Counted from the first letter of the stretch, positions 9,658 through 19,560 are shown. The stretch is DNA of 25,991 nt from Bondarzewia mesenterica (GCA_004802705.1 SGPL01000469.1:1-25991), one strand, 5' to 3'. Numbers and translations are program-made. The notes: generated by a model from the letters alone, not told the origin.

Positions 9658-9924
9658 TCATAAATGCCTCATGTAATTGCAAGTGTCAGACACAGGGCTT
9701 GTTTTAGCCACAGAAGGAAGGGACACATTATGATCAGCCTTTGTGAATAGCAACCCACATGATACCATGAGAATGTCTATGGGCTCTCGGACCCAAACTC
9801 TCTGACATTTTTGAGTGGTGCAATGGGCCTCACCGGCACCTACAAGTTCGAGCAAGTCAAGGGCAGCTTTTGTTTTTGGCAGACTTAATCTAGTACAATA
9901 AAGAGTGAATGTGGGGGCATACAT
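9658..9924 (-). pseudogene. Coding-like fragment upstream of the recombinase relic
   Basis: An 88-codon open frame without a recognised domain (KTKAALDLLELVGAGEAHC, then a stretch rich in Val, Ser and Thr). It may be the N-terminal extension of the recombinase gene, since the next coding piece starts at 9645 on the same strand, or part of the separate relic at 10190-10493. The opposite strand has no better frame here. Confidence 0.3.
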
Positions 9925-10189
9925 CTATGAACTACCAACTATGCACAATGCAGAAACCATTTGATAGCCAACATGCTGAAGTCACATTGCCCGTACTCAG
10001 TTGCAATGCGGTCATCAAGCCTCATGCCACTAGAACTCACATCTAGCATCTTTGCCAATCTTGGGTTCCAGGGGTTGGTGGTTAACTTAACCCCACGTGA
10101 CAGTAATAGAAAGGTGTTTCAGAGTTATGAGCGCCTTCCTCTAGTGTCAAAGTTTTTGACTGGGCAGACAGACATCACTTCCAACAGCA

Positions 10190-10493
10190 ATTCACCATAG
10201 GGGCTGAATGGCCCTTTGGTAGAGAATCTGTGAAGGGTGCATCACAAGGCCATACATGCCATCCCAAAGTTCATTTGTCATGGCATCGACCTGACTATAT
10301 GTGTCTGAAAATGTTCAGTTTATGCCTAAGCCATCTGTTGCCAGCTCTGTGAGAGATTTGATTCCAAGAACATCATCGATACTGCACCAAGTGTTTGAAT
10401 TTTTTGACTTGGAGAGTAGATTGGATAATTGGTGGGCAGTGTTGAAGACATGTCCTAGGACTGCTGAGTGAGTTGGAAAGTGACTTAGATTGG
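10190..10493 (-). pseudogene. Minus-strand coding relic, family unknown
   Basis: About 100 codons in one frame, closed by a TAG upstream and a TGA at the end, with one internal TGA. Protein-like segments include SHFPTHSAVLGHVFNTAHQL, DDVLGIKSLTELATDGLG and AMTNELWDGMYGLVMHPS. Regular composition over the full length and few stops make real coding origin likely. It lies on the same strand and upstream of the tyrosine recombinase relic, so it may be its 5' part or a neighbouring cargo gene. I recognise no domain. Confidence 0.45.
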
Positions 10494-10499
10494 CCTACT

Positions 10500-11060
10500 T
10501 ATCGAGACTGCAAGTGAGTCTGCAAGTGACATGCAAGCAGCAGTGCCCACAGCATAAAGGATGACCTCCGCCATGGTGGAACAAGGCTGAGGAGAGTCAG
10601 TGGCACATCAACATCCGATTCATACCATCATGTGACATTGTATATTTCTACTGTGCACCATCTAAGTCCCAATTCAGATTCCAACATGATCATCACACAC
10701 TTAATTAACATTATATGAACACCATTTATTAGGATTTGAGACTCAATCAAATTCAGAGGTGGTGTGCTGTACAGAGGTCAATACGGAGAGGTGGGACAGC
10801 GTTGATGACATGACTGACATTGAGAGAAGACATGGATTTCAAGACAACACAGTTTTAAGTTGATTTATGGTAGAAAAATCTATCCTATAAACAGGGTAGG
10901 TGATGGGTGTCAAATGGTTGGCAGTTGAAGTGAAACGGCCAGCGTTATGGAGTTTGAATACACATGATCAGGGTCACATGACTAGGTTCAGATGAACTGC
11001 TCAGAGTGTGGCATGTGGGCCAAGGAGTGATCTAGCTAAAATTCAAAAAGAAGGCACTGG
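10500..11060. other. No gene; possible 5' region of the minus-strand relics
   Basis: No open frame. A TATA-like site on the minus strand at 11074-11080 would drive transcription into this stretch, so it could be leader or decayed exon. Confidence 0.3.
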
Positions 11061-11073
11061 TCCTGCAATGCGG

Positions 11074-11080
11074 TTTTATA
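11074..11080 (-). promoter_or_regulatory. TATA-like box on the minus strand
   Basis: The reverse strand reads CTAGTATAAAACCGCATTG. It stands about 580 bp upstream of the coding relic ending at 10493. Just upstream of it (11086-11131) five hexamers of the form RGYTCT on the + strand (GGTTCT, AGTTCT, AGTTCT, GGCTCT, GGTTCT) are packed in 46 bp. This could be a core promoter with a cis-element cluster, or a chance match in AT-rich DNA. Confidence 0.3.
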
Positions 11081-11431
11081 CTAGTGGTTCTAGTTCTTCA
11101 TCAGCAGTTCTGGCTCTGAATTTCTGGTTCTATATTGCATAGCAGATGTCTCATAAGTTTGCTTTTAATCTGCAACCAGGAAACCTGTATCCATTCATCT
11201 GCACCTGAAGTGGTAAATATACAAATAAGAAGCAAGGCATGGGAGATCCGAGGAGGAATAAAAACATATTTGAACAAAAGAAAAATCATGAGGCAAGCAA
11301 AAACAAGCTCAAAAGGAAAACAAATCAAGGACACATATCATGGGAACCTCACTCCATACATAGACAATTCTGTAAAATTCTGATTGATGGCTGCTGTGTG
11401 CCTGTTGAAGAACCTGATAGCACTTGCCCAC

Positions 11432-11764
11432 TCAGTGGCCTTCTGCGGCATAGGCCCAAAGGCAAACTATCATGGAATAAAACCACCTGTGACCATCCTC
11501 AATCAGCCCTGTTATTGTGAGCAAGGTTTGAATGGCAGGGCCATCCGAGAAAAATGCCCATGTGAGGGAGGGGAGAAAGGGGTGTAACATCGGGATGGAT
11601 AGGTATGCACTGGTCGGATCCTTAATGTTTGCATCTTGAAGCCAGCTAACTGCGAAGTTCAGGCTCCATGAGCTGCAACCTTTATTCTTTTTCATACAAT
11701 GTGACAAATAGGAGTGGCAGTCAGAGTTCCTCCGTTCAGCACTTTTGGTTGCCTCTCGAATCAA
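11432..11764 (-). pseudogene. Minus-strand coding-like frame, 110 codons
   Basis: An open frame with ordinary amino-acid composition (ATKSAERRNSDCHSY, SWLQDANIKDPTSAY, LTITGLIEDGHRWFY). The first codon is TTG, so the frame is a fragment and not a complete gene. Just upstream on the same strand (about 11790-11870) another piece reads KNKNDLIQILKSITEVGEG. The domain is not recognised. Confidence 0.3.
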
Positions 11765-12182
11765 CGCATGAAGGTTTTTGAATGACTAGTCATTAAAAAC
11801 AGTTCTTCACCTTCACCAACCTCTGTAATGCTTTTCAATATTTGGATCAAGTCATTCTTGTTCTTGCCCAAGATCTAGAGCCTATTAAGGTGGATATAAA
11901 GTGCAAACTTGAATGAACTTACCTTCATCACACTACACAGCTTGTCAAGCTCCTCACCCAAGGACTGATGCACTTGAAGGCCTACCTCAGGCCTGGAGCT
12001 ACACGTGATAGACACAGCTGTATAATTTTCTCCAAACTCCTTTCAAAACTCTAGTTCTGGTCATTGATAGTCATCAAGGATGACTCTACATCATTAGTGG
12101 ATGAGGTGATTGATGTGTCTGACTCCAGGCCTGGCAGGAGAAAAGACACTTTGACCACGTCCTTAGCATGAACAATGGGGGG

Positions 12183-12503
12183 TTAAGAATGGCCATCAAC
12201 TTTAGCCTCTACTGCTGACTGTGCATCTATCAGCATGGTTTTAGAGGATGTGATGACGGACAGCAATGTTCTTATGTAGATGACGATGACATTGCCCGAT
12301 TCCTGTAGTGAAGTCTTCGCAATGTCCACAGTTCCTTTAAAAGGACAGGTGGCCTGTGCATGTGGCTTATAAAAATGAAGCCCCCTACACATGAAGCTGA
12401 GGCCTACAAAGATGGTATCACATTTCCTGACTTCACTACCAGTAGCTGGCCAGAGTAGGCTGCAGAAATACCACAGGTCTACCAGGGATGTTCCCCCCTT
12501 CAA
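12183..12503 (-). pseudogene. Minus-strand coding-like frame, 106 codons
   Basis: The frame has a helical middle (DIAKTSLQESGNVIVIYIRT, LIDAQSAVEAKVDG). After a single TAA it continues as DVVKVSFLLPGLES and DVESSLMTINDQ to about 12060. The open part starts at the very edge of the copia debris (12507), so the 5' end was probably cut by that insertion. Family unknown; it may be one gene with 11432-11764. Confidence 0.35.
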
Positions 12504-12506
12504 AAA

Positions 12507-12585
12507 TGTGTAGTTCTGTGGGCAAAGATGATGACCATGGGATTATCAAGAGGCATACAGTGTGCAATCAGCCCCAATCTGGGGA
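12507..12585 (+). pseudogene. Copia integrase snippet
   Basis: The + strand reads DDHGIIKRHTVCNQPQSG, which corresponds to the core segment visible on the minus strand at about 16490-16560. It is fused head-on to the end of the minus-strand gag, so the last codons of that gag frame (SFSPDWG side) are partly antisense to it. Confidence 0.5.
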
Positions 12586-13368
12586 GAAGCTTTGTGTCTT
12601 TGGATGTATTGCCAAGGCTCTTGTTTTATTTTCAAGGTCAAACACAAAACAGATAGCTCTCTGGACCGCTACGAAGCTCATCTTTGCCAAAGGCTTTGGT
12701 GTCCTCATGGCTTTGTCACCCCAACTGCCAAATTCACCACGTGGAGCAATCTGAAGGATTTCAGTGAGGAGAACCAGATCATATTGCGTGCCTTTGCTGA
12801 AAGTGTTCTCGAGTTTAGAGCGAGTGAGATTATCGATGAGATTGAGAGATGAGCGAAATGCGTCAAAATCAGCAGGCAGAGACCACAGCATCACCATACA
12901 GATGAGTTCCTCATCCTGTACCTTCAAATCATAGTCCACAGGGAGCAAAGTTTTCAGAACGCGCATGGCCTCGTCGATCCTGTAAATGAGGGACTGCAAA
13001 GACTGGTCCTCCTTTTTCCTGATCGAAAATAGATCCTCCAATGCATTAAACTGCGATCCAGCCCACTTCTCATTGAAAGTCGACTCCAGCTTCGCCCACA
13101 TCGCAATGGGATCATCCTCCAAGCCATCTAAAACACCTCTGCAGTTCTCATCCACACACAAAATAATCGCACCTGCAGCCTTCTGCTGATTCCCTTGCCA
13201 CTCCAGCTTGAGCATGGCAAGGCTGTCATCTGGACAAGTCTCCACACCACTAACCAGAAGCCACAGACCCTTGAGACGAAGCCAGGCACTCATCTCCTTC
13301 ACCGAAGTGGGATAATTGTGACCATTGAGCGATTTGAGAGAGGGGACCGATTTGGAAGAGTCAGCCAT
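12568..13368 (-). pseudogene. gag: Copia gag (UBN2-type), largely open, 3' end chimeric
   Basis: 266 codons from ATG 13368 (good context, G at +4). The frame is open further upstream to 13488, but that part is a hydrophobic non-gag sequence. N-terminal SVPSLKSLNGHNYPTSVKEM and AWLRLKGLWLLVSGVE match the start of fungal copia gag. WAKLESTFNEK, SLQSLIYRIDEAM and LWSLPADFDAFRSSL form the UBN2-like capsid region. Near residues 240-255 a zinc-knuckle-like stretch (AICFVFDLENKTRALAI) has lost most metal ligands: where C-x2-C-x4-H-x4-C is expected only the first Cys remains. Gag forms the particle that packages the element RNA. The frame is intact but joined to foreign sequence, and the matching pol is not downstream. 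Confidence 0.75.
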
Positions 13369-13639
13369 GATGGGGAGCGATAGAAAATAGGGAAGAGCAA
13401 GTGTAATGAGGAAGACGATGGGGGATGCGACGAAACAGTGATGCCACAAGTTAGAGATGCAAAAGAAAGTGCAGATGTAGTTGCACAAACAATATGAGTT
13501 GAGAGTTGTCGAGGCTCAGGGCCCATAACCTGTTGAGCACAGCGAAAACAGATGACTAGCAATGCTAGGAGGGCAACAACGAAGTGTATATCTACGTAGA
13601 GGCGAGTTCTGCAACAACATTATTCAAAATTTCTGCAGA

Positions 13640-13800
13640 GTTTGAAGTGAATGGATATGACCAGGACTCGTCGTCTCGAGGCTCTTCCACCTTCGGATTC
13701 CACTCAGGCTTTTGTGGCATCGTCTGGTACTCCTGGAGGAGGAAAGAAGCCAAAGGGCACATCTCATATGAGTCTCCATCGCACTGGCTATGCCATGTCT
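13640..13800 (+). pseudogene. Possible gag C-terminus on the plus strand
   Basis: The open reading ALPPSDSTQAFVASSGT then GGGKKPKGTSHM leads directly into the integrase piece at 13795. A Gly/Lys linker followed by a short knuckle-like stretch (SHMSLHRTGYAMS) would fit the end of gag, with Cys residues changed to Ser. Weak. Confidence 0.3.
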
Positions 13801-14040
13801 AGCAGGCAAGATGCATGCCAATCCATTCCCTTTTACAGACTCTCGCTTCTCTAATCCTTTGGAATGCATTCACTCTGATCTCCATGGACCCTCTCCCTGT
13901 CTCCTCCCACTCTGACATGCGATATTTCATCTCTTTCATTGATGATGGAAAGTTGTCTACACCCTTCATCTGAAGAGTCAAGCATTCAGGATGTTGTTGC
14001 ATTGTATTGGGTATTTTTCTGATGTTATTTCCCTTCTTCA
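13795..14040 (+). pseudogene. Copia pre-integrase / integrase fragment
   Basis: One + frame reads CLAGKMHANPFPFTDSRFSN, then SDLHGPSP: the CxxC end of the HHCC zinc-binding domain and the first catalytic Asp region of integrase. The same DNA lies inverted at about 16620-16820, and a third copy is at 3138-3258. A stop follows the Asp motif and later codons are out of frame. Non-functional. Confidence 0.65.
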
Positions 14041-14130
14041 TTGATTCATCATCTCTCTATTGTTTGAGATGATCCAGAGCATCTGGAGACATCCTGTCCA
14101 TTGTTCCCTCCTTTCTGGTGCCACTTGACC

Positions 14131-14455
14131 ATTAGTCTTGCCATGCTCAAGCTGGAGTGGCAGAGCAATCGGCAGAAGGCTGCAGGTTTGATTATTTTCT
14201 CCATGGATGACAGCTGCAGGGGCATTTTGGATAGCTTGGAGGATGATCCCATCACGATATGGGCGAAGCTGGAATCGACTGTCCATGAAAAGCGGGCTGG
14301 ATCGCCATTTAACGTGTTGGAGGACCGATTTTCGATCAGGAAGAAGGATGAGTCTTTGCAGTCCCTCATTCATAAGATCGATGAGGCCATGCGCTTTTAA
14401 AGAATCTGCGCCCTGTGGACTATGATTTAAAGATGCAGGATGAGGAACTGGTCTG
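14131..14455 (+). pseudogene. gag: Second copia gag fragment, opposite orientation
   Basis: SLAMLKLEWQSNRQKAAG, WAKLESTVHEKRAG and QSLIHKIDEAM follow the minus-strand gag (about residues 54-160) with roughly 75-80 % identity by eye. One stop (TAA after AMRF) interrupts PVDYDLKMQDEELVC. The N-terminal 50 residues and everything after this segment are missing. Facing 12903-13215 about 0.9 kb away, it forms an inverted gag pair. Confidence 0.7.
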
Positions 14456-14462
14456 TGAAGAG

Positions 14463-14838
14463 GCTCACTATCAGTCATCTCTTATCTGATTCTCATGCAC
14501 CACAAAAAGATCATAGTTCTATCAATAAACTGCCCTGGAAATAATCAGCATGTTTCTCTTTTGTTGTTTCAGATTATCCAGTGTGACACTCTCAAAGGGA
14601 TCGCACCTGTGCCAGTGCAAAGCATATTACCCACTTGTAGACCTTCCACCATCAAGACTGTCAGCAAAGTCAGTGTCACAGAATGACGTTAACAGCTCAG
14701 GTGAGTCGGAAGGTCCATAAGTGAGTTTATAATCCAATGTCCCCTGCAGATAGTGAAACAAGCGCTTGACAGCTTTTCAATGAGCGATGCCAGGGCAGGA
14801 ATTGAAGCGGCAGAGGGTAGAGACGGCATGAGCGATAT
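14463..14838 (-). pseudogene. pol: Copia RNase H region, truncated
   Basis: Continuing the minus-strand reverse transcriptase in another frame: DIAHAVSTLCRFNSCPGIAH, a stop, KAVKRLFHYLQGTLDYKLTY, then TSFCDTDFADSLDGGRSTSG. The last carries the first catalytic Asp region of copia RNase H. It loses frame after about 14660 and fades into unrecognised sequence before 14463, where it abuts the plus-strand gag. The rest of RNase H and any LTR are absent. Confidence 0.65.
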
Positions 14839-15736
14839 CAGGATGAGTGGATGGGTGACTTGACAGGACTAGAAGTGTCAAAACCGGAGCACTGTAGCAT
14901 GTCAATGATGTACTGGCATTGAGACAGATGACGATTGGGGCAATCCCTGAAGATTTCTATGCCAAGGAGTGAAGTGCTGCGACCTAGATTGCGCAGACGG
15001 AAGGTGGAGGCGACTTCTGCAACGATTTTGTTTAACATCTAGTTAGACGCAAATGTGCAATCATCATCAAAGACAGGAAGAATGACCTTGACATTGTCCT
15101 TGGCAAACACATAGTTGCTGTTGTGCGAGTAGATGTTCTTGAAGTCCATCCGCCCAAGCACGCCCTTCAGCTTCTGATACCACAACCTGGACGCTTGTTT
15201 GAAACAATAAAGTCCCTTCTCCAGCAGACAGACATGATTTGGTTCTCCTCCCTCAAATCCTTCAGGCTGCTCCATGTAGATTTTGGTGTTGAGTTCCCCA
15301 TTGATAAATGTGCGAGAGATGTCGACAGAAGGGAGATTGAAGTCTTCAATGAAGAGAGAGCAAGAATGGCGTGAATGGCAGTGAATTTCGTGGAGCAAAG
15401 GTTTCGAAATAATCAAAGCCAGGATGCTGACTAAGGCTTTCGCAACAAGACGAGCCTTGTAGCGTCCAGAGAGCCGTCCATATCTCATTTGATGTTGAAA
15501 ACCCAGTGAGAACCGATCACTTTGTGACCAAGAGGCAATGGAATGATCTCTCAAGTGCCAATTATGAGCATGAGCATCCATTTCCTCCTGTGCACTGTTC
15601 TGCCACTCATCTGCATCAGGACGATGGGGGCTTGCCTGTAAGACAATAATTCTGCCTTGCCAGGGAATGCGACAAAGAGGGCGCGCTCCACTTCTGCCAT
15701 CAAAGCCTCTTCAACCAATTTCTCTCCATCTGACAC
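14838..15736 (-). pseudogene. pol: Copia reverse transcriptase, frameshifted
   Basis: Fragments in order: acidic hinge (15736-15551), EMDA-type RT entry with frame slips around 15540-15480, then RYKARLVAK, SVDISRTFINGEL, YMEQPEGFE, LLEKGLYCFKQASRLWYQKL and VILPVFDDDCTFAS, a TAG at 15039-15041, then STFRLRNLGRSTSLLGIEIF and YIIDMLQ to 14838. The motifs match the RVT_2 domain of copia. The catalytic box, normally a hydrophobic residue followed by Val-Asp-Asp, reads Phe-Asp-Asp-Asp. Copia RT converts element RNA into DNA in the particle. Several frameshifts and stops make it dead. Confidence 0.8.
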
Positions 15737-16050
15737 AACAGGTTCATCTAGTGAGCTTGAAGCATCCTCATGGTTGTCCTCAAGAACTGAAGTTGATTCT
15801 GATGGTTTGACATGCCATCAGGCACCACGTGTACATCTCTGACGAGTGCTGCAGTGCAAAACAGTGGGTTCCGGATCAGATAGAGGAGGATTGATAATGT
15901 GAGGCAAAACAGGATGAACAGGAGGAGGAGCGAGAGGAGGTGCTGGTTCTGCCAAAGCATCGACTTATACAGCAGGAGGATCAGGATGAACTTGAATCTG
16001 AGGAGGAGGAGCGTCACCATTCCCCCCCCTTGAGAACCGGCAGTGGATGA
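15737..16050 (-). pseudogene. Proline-rich linker between copia integrase and RT
   Basis: In one minus frame the stretch reads AEPAPPLAPPPVHPVLP and SDPEPTVLHCSTRQR. Such a low-complexity, Pro/acid-rich linker between integrase and RT is usual for copia. The competing open frame in the same DNA (90 codons of Leu-rich sequence) is a shadow of it. Confidence 0.5.
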
Positions 16051-16053
16051 CCT

Positions 16054-17123
16054 TCAACATCTGAACTGTCCAAAAGCGACACAGATCGAGCAGGAGGTGC
16101 AGGAAGATATGGTTCTGGGTACCAGGGAAGTAGCACTAGTCAAAATCATAGTTATGATAAGCTTTCTTGGATTGTACAATTTCCATCCCTTGTAGCCGTC
16201 TGGATAGCCAATAAACAGGCACTTCTCCATATAAGGTCCCAGACTGCCTCGCTTATCCTTCTGCACATGCACATAGGCAAGTATATCCCCAGACTTGAAG
16301 TGACTCACATTCAGCTTTGCACCATGCCAGGTCTCGTAAGGAGTGATGCCCATGAATGTGGAGGTGGACAAGCGATTCCAGACATGGACAACAAATGCCA
16401 AAGCTTCTCCCCAGAAAGACAGAGGCAAATGCGACTCGTGAAGCATGGTAAGTAAGGGCTTCAACAATGGTACAATTGGCTCACTCTGCCACACCATTCT
16501 GCTGAGACTGATTGAGCACTGTGTGCCTCCTGATGATCTCATGGCCATCACAAAACTGGATCCACTCATTCATCCTGAAGCCATGGCATTCTCAGCCTAT
16601 GCATTATGGCACTTGAATGCCTTCAACACTTGACTCGTCAGATGAAGGGTGTAGACAACTTTCCAGCTGGTGGCATCATTAGTGACAGAGATGAAATATT
16701 GCATGCTAGAGTGGGAGGAGACAGGGAGAGGACAATGGAGATCAGAGCAGACGAGTTCCAGTGGATTTGAGAAGTGAGAGTCTGTAGAAAGGATTGGCAT
16801 GCATCTTGCCTGCTAGACATAGTTTTCATATGGGATCTGGTTTCGCATCTGAGTCAAGTTGTAGGCCAATGATCTGGCCACATTTTCTCGCATGAGGCGC
16901 TATATGCCAGCATGATGGTGGTGACAAAGGGGATGATGCTAAAGGGAGGAGTCGAGGGAAAGAATAATGGCAGGTTGGGCAAACTTTGTGATGGGAGCAG
17001 TCGATCCTTGCACAAAAGTGCTGTTGGAATATTCACAGCAGCACAGAACGAGACAGAGCTATCCCTGGTAAAGTGCATCACAGATCCATCAATAACCACA
17101 AAAAATTTCCATTGGTGAGTCAT
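16054..17123 (-). pseudogene. pol: Copia pre-integrase and integrase, frameshifted
   Basis: From 17123 the minus strand gives a Ser/Pro-rich segment, a degenerate HHCC domain around 16900-16800 (histidines displaced by frame slips, CLAGKM-type end), CSDLHCPLPVSSHSSM with the first catalytic Asp, then ATSWKVVYTLHL. The stretch that should hold the second catalytic Asp (SDNG-like) is missing between 16597 and 16569. The core ends with SEPIVPLLKPLL holding the Glu position, then LPLSFWGEALAFVVHVWNR, TPYETWHGAK and KCLFIGYPDGYKGWKLYNP, the conserved post-core of copia integrases. Integrase would join element cDNA to host DNA; this one cannot be active. Confidence 0.8.
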
Positions 17124-17432
17124 AGAACAGCTTGGTGAGTGTGGGTATGGTGAGTGACCTCACCCATTCTTGAGATCAAACGTCCTCATGGATCATTCCC
17201 CATGCTATTCTTCAGAATTGAGATAAGCAGCCAGTGAGACACTTCAATGTCATTTGTGGCAGTTCAAGCCTGAGGCCAGAAGTTGACCACAAGCTATGCC
17301 ATCAACCAAAATTTATCCTGTTTGCTAACAATAGCATTTTGTGCAGTCATGTGTGTTGATGAGGGAATGCTTTGTGTCCTGCGCCAGTTGTTCATGAGGT
17401 TCAAAGTATGTTTGCCATTCATGAGGAACACA

Positions 17433-17529
17433 ATCAGCCTGCCAGGGAGTATCAAGATCTGTGACAGACAGATCTCATCAATCAGCCTGCCAGGGAGTTA
17501 TCAAGATCTGTGGCAGACAGATCTCATCA
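17433..17529 (+). repeat. 48-bp tandem duplication
   Basis: ATCAGCCTGCCAGGGAGT with the following bases to CTCATCA occurs at 17433-17480 and again at 17481-17529, differing by one inserted T and one substitution. The homologous place in the other repeat copy (about 2740-2785) has a single unit, so the duplication happened after the copies separated. Confidence 0.85.
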
Positions 17530-18090
17530 TTTGCTGTAGTCTAGGGTGAACACCAAGGTTATATCAGTTAGAAATCTTGCACTGTTAAGGAACCAGATGC
17601 ATAATTGTATCATTAAAGCATGAGCAACAAAGGATCTCTACAAGCTGGAATTTAGCAGATCTGACCATGCTGCGGATATGATTAATATAATTTTTTCAAT
17701 GAGAGGGCTGTGTATTTGGCCATCTTCAAGATTCTGATGTCAATGGCGGGTTCAGATGCAAAAATATCTGATGACATCTGCCAGTATGCACCCCCGTGCG
17801 TACATGTGTGCACAAATGAAACCTATACATGATATCCACACAATGTGACATAGAAGCTGAAGATTGCATGTGTTGACTGTGATTTTGAGCTGTGTTGGTT
17901 GTGAGTATCAGCAGAAGGTCAATGATGACTGCGGAGGATTGATTTATCGAGGTACTGAGGAGCTGTCATCAATGAAGTGTAAGGCTTTGAGGATGAATAA
18001 AGAACAGTGAAGATAATGAAGGGATGAATGCTAGAATAGCATTGCATAAGTTGTACAAGATGAGCATGGTATGTCACACAAGTCATCAGA

Positions 18091-18178
18091 TATCCATCTC
18101 CCTTGCTGTATCCATCTCCCCCACTCTCTAAATCCTCCCGCTCTCTAAATCATCTTGCTCGCTACATCCTCCCCATCG
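18091..18178 (+). repeat. Pyrimidine-rich minisatellite, about 17-19 bp x 5
   Basis: Units TATCCATCTCCCTTGCTG, TATCCATCTCCCCCACTCT, CTAAATCCTCCCGCTCT, CTAAATCATCTTGCTCG and CTACATCCTCCCCATCG follow each other without gaps. It lies inside the stretch present only in the right copy of the dispersed repeat. Confidence 0.65.
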
Positions 18179-18830
18179 ACACCAGCCCTCTCCTCCTCCA
18201 GACAGTGCAGCATTTTAGCACTTGATGGCCAAACACTGTCAAGACCAAAAAGAACGTGAAGTGAAGTGACTCACCTGGTCATATCAAACATTTCATTCAA
18301 TTGATACCTCCAGCCTAACGATCTAAGCAAGAGATTCAATGATAAAAATACCAAAAATGCACCTCTTGACTGGAAACAGCATGGTGGTAAAGTCCTGTGG
18401 GCGAGGACCAAAGAACCACAAGAGAATGCAGTTGATAAATGTGATGAGAAAGAGGATAGTGTTATTGAGCTTTGAGTATGCATTCCACAGATGACTGCCC
18501 CACTTATTGTCAATTTGTTACATCCACTGCTACAAATCCTGTCCATTCACTTAGTTTTACTCTAGTGTGAAAAATACAGAATTTTCACAATGACATCAAG
18601 CTTACCTGATTGGAATTCAAATGGTAAGTGTATGGACCATTGATGAACAGATTGTAGTGAACTAAACTCATATTCTAGGCAATGAGGCTCTAGCTAGTTG
18701 TTATCAACATCTTGGTACATTAGACAGTGATGAAAGTAATGTGAGATGCATCCATTTTGTGCTACCCATGTACCAAGCATCTCTGCCTCCCACAAATGAG
18801 GAATCATGTTAGCGAGCATGTTACCTTAGC

Positions 18831-19149
18831 CCATAAAAGAAAAAGTCGAAACAAAGCTTAATCAAACTTGGGCATTTTTAACACAAGGTGCTGCACAGTC
18901 AAAAGTGGTCCCTATGGCTGGTGTGAGCATGATGGCTGCATTATGCAGCTATTTGTAAAAGTGACCAAAATGTGATTTTGTCAAGCTGCTACTACCATTA
19001 TGAGTTCATGGTATAAAGAACAGTGGTTAAGCCAATGAAGAATTGATCAAGCATCAATGTCATCTCATTGCTAACTGCTCCACTAGCACCCTCTTTTTCT
19101 GTGTTAATTATCTCCCCTTCTTACTCTGACATCACCTGATGTGTTTTGA
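18831..19149. other. No gene seen
   Basis: AT-rich, CpG-poor DNA between the dispersed repeat and the minus-strand relic. No open frame or repeat noticed. Confidence 0.4.
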
Positions 19150-19560
19150 GAATGGACAAAACATCTGAGCAAATTGCTGGTGTATCTACATCACATGAGA
19201 GTGGGGGATGCTATATTGGTCAAATCAATAGGAGTCCATATTGATGTGCATCATGTCTGTCTGTAGCTCCCGACAACTATTGTGAATTGCATTGATGGCA
19301 TCAATGAAGGGCTTATAGAGAGATTTTTCTTTCATCTGCTCCTTTGGGAATTTGAGTCATTATTGATCTTGATTATATGATTGGCCATGCACAAGCCTTT
19401 CAAAGAGTTTCTTCATCATTCTCTCTGGCAGTGGCAGGATTGAGTTTTAAGCACTCATCAGTATCAGTAATGTAGCAATTTCCTTGAAGCTTCTATTCAA
19501 CCATCTCTATCACTGCTTCAATGAGCATCCTATGATGGGTGCAATCAAAGATAAGTGATG
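19150..19560 (-). pseudogene. Minus-strand coding relic, family uncertain
   Basis: Read backwards: HHRMLIEAVIEMVE, a stop, KLQGNCYITDTDECLKLNPA, TARENDEETL, then after a frame slip KEQMKEKSLYKPFIDAINAI and HNSCRELQTDMMHINMDSY. The segments are protein-like and in order, with stops of the TGA/TAG/TAA type expected from decay. The pattern 'E-K-LYKPFIDAINAI' reminds me of the region before the kinase domain in fungal FunK1-type kinases, but this is only resemblance. Whether it continues past 19560 is unclear. Confidence 0.35.

Larger units (their letters stand above)
17105..18830 (-). repeat. Dispersed repeat, right copy (inverse of 2125-3137)
   Basis: Lying upstream of the copia integrase on the same strand, this stretch aligns backwards with 2125-3137. 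Both copies pass from unknown DNA into copia integrase in the same order, so that junction predates their duplication. About 780 bp (17690-18470) have no counterpart in the left copy. No gag or protease is seen where a complete copia element should have them, so this is not simply one intact element. Confidence 0.65.

Noticed and set aside
12986..13383. Plus-strand frames of 62-67 codons
   Set aside because: Antisense to the conserved gag frame.
13369..13488. Upstream extension of the minus-strand gag frame by 40 codons
   Set aside because: Hydrophobic, unlike gag; ATG 13368 directly precedes the conserved gag start.
15123..15374. Plus-strand 83-codon frame opposite the reverse transcriptase
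   Set aside because: Shadow of the minus-strand RT, whose motifs are clear.
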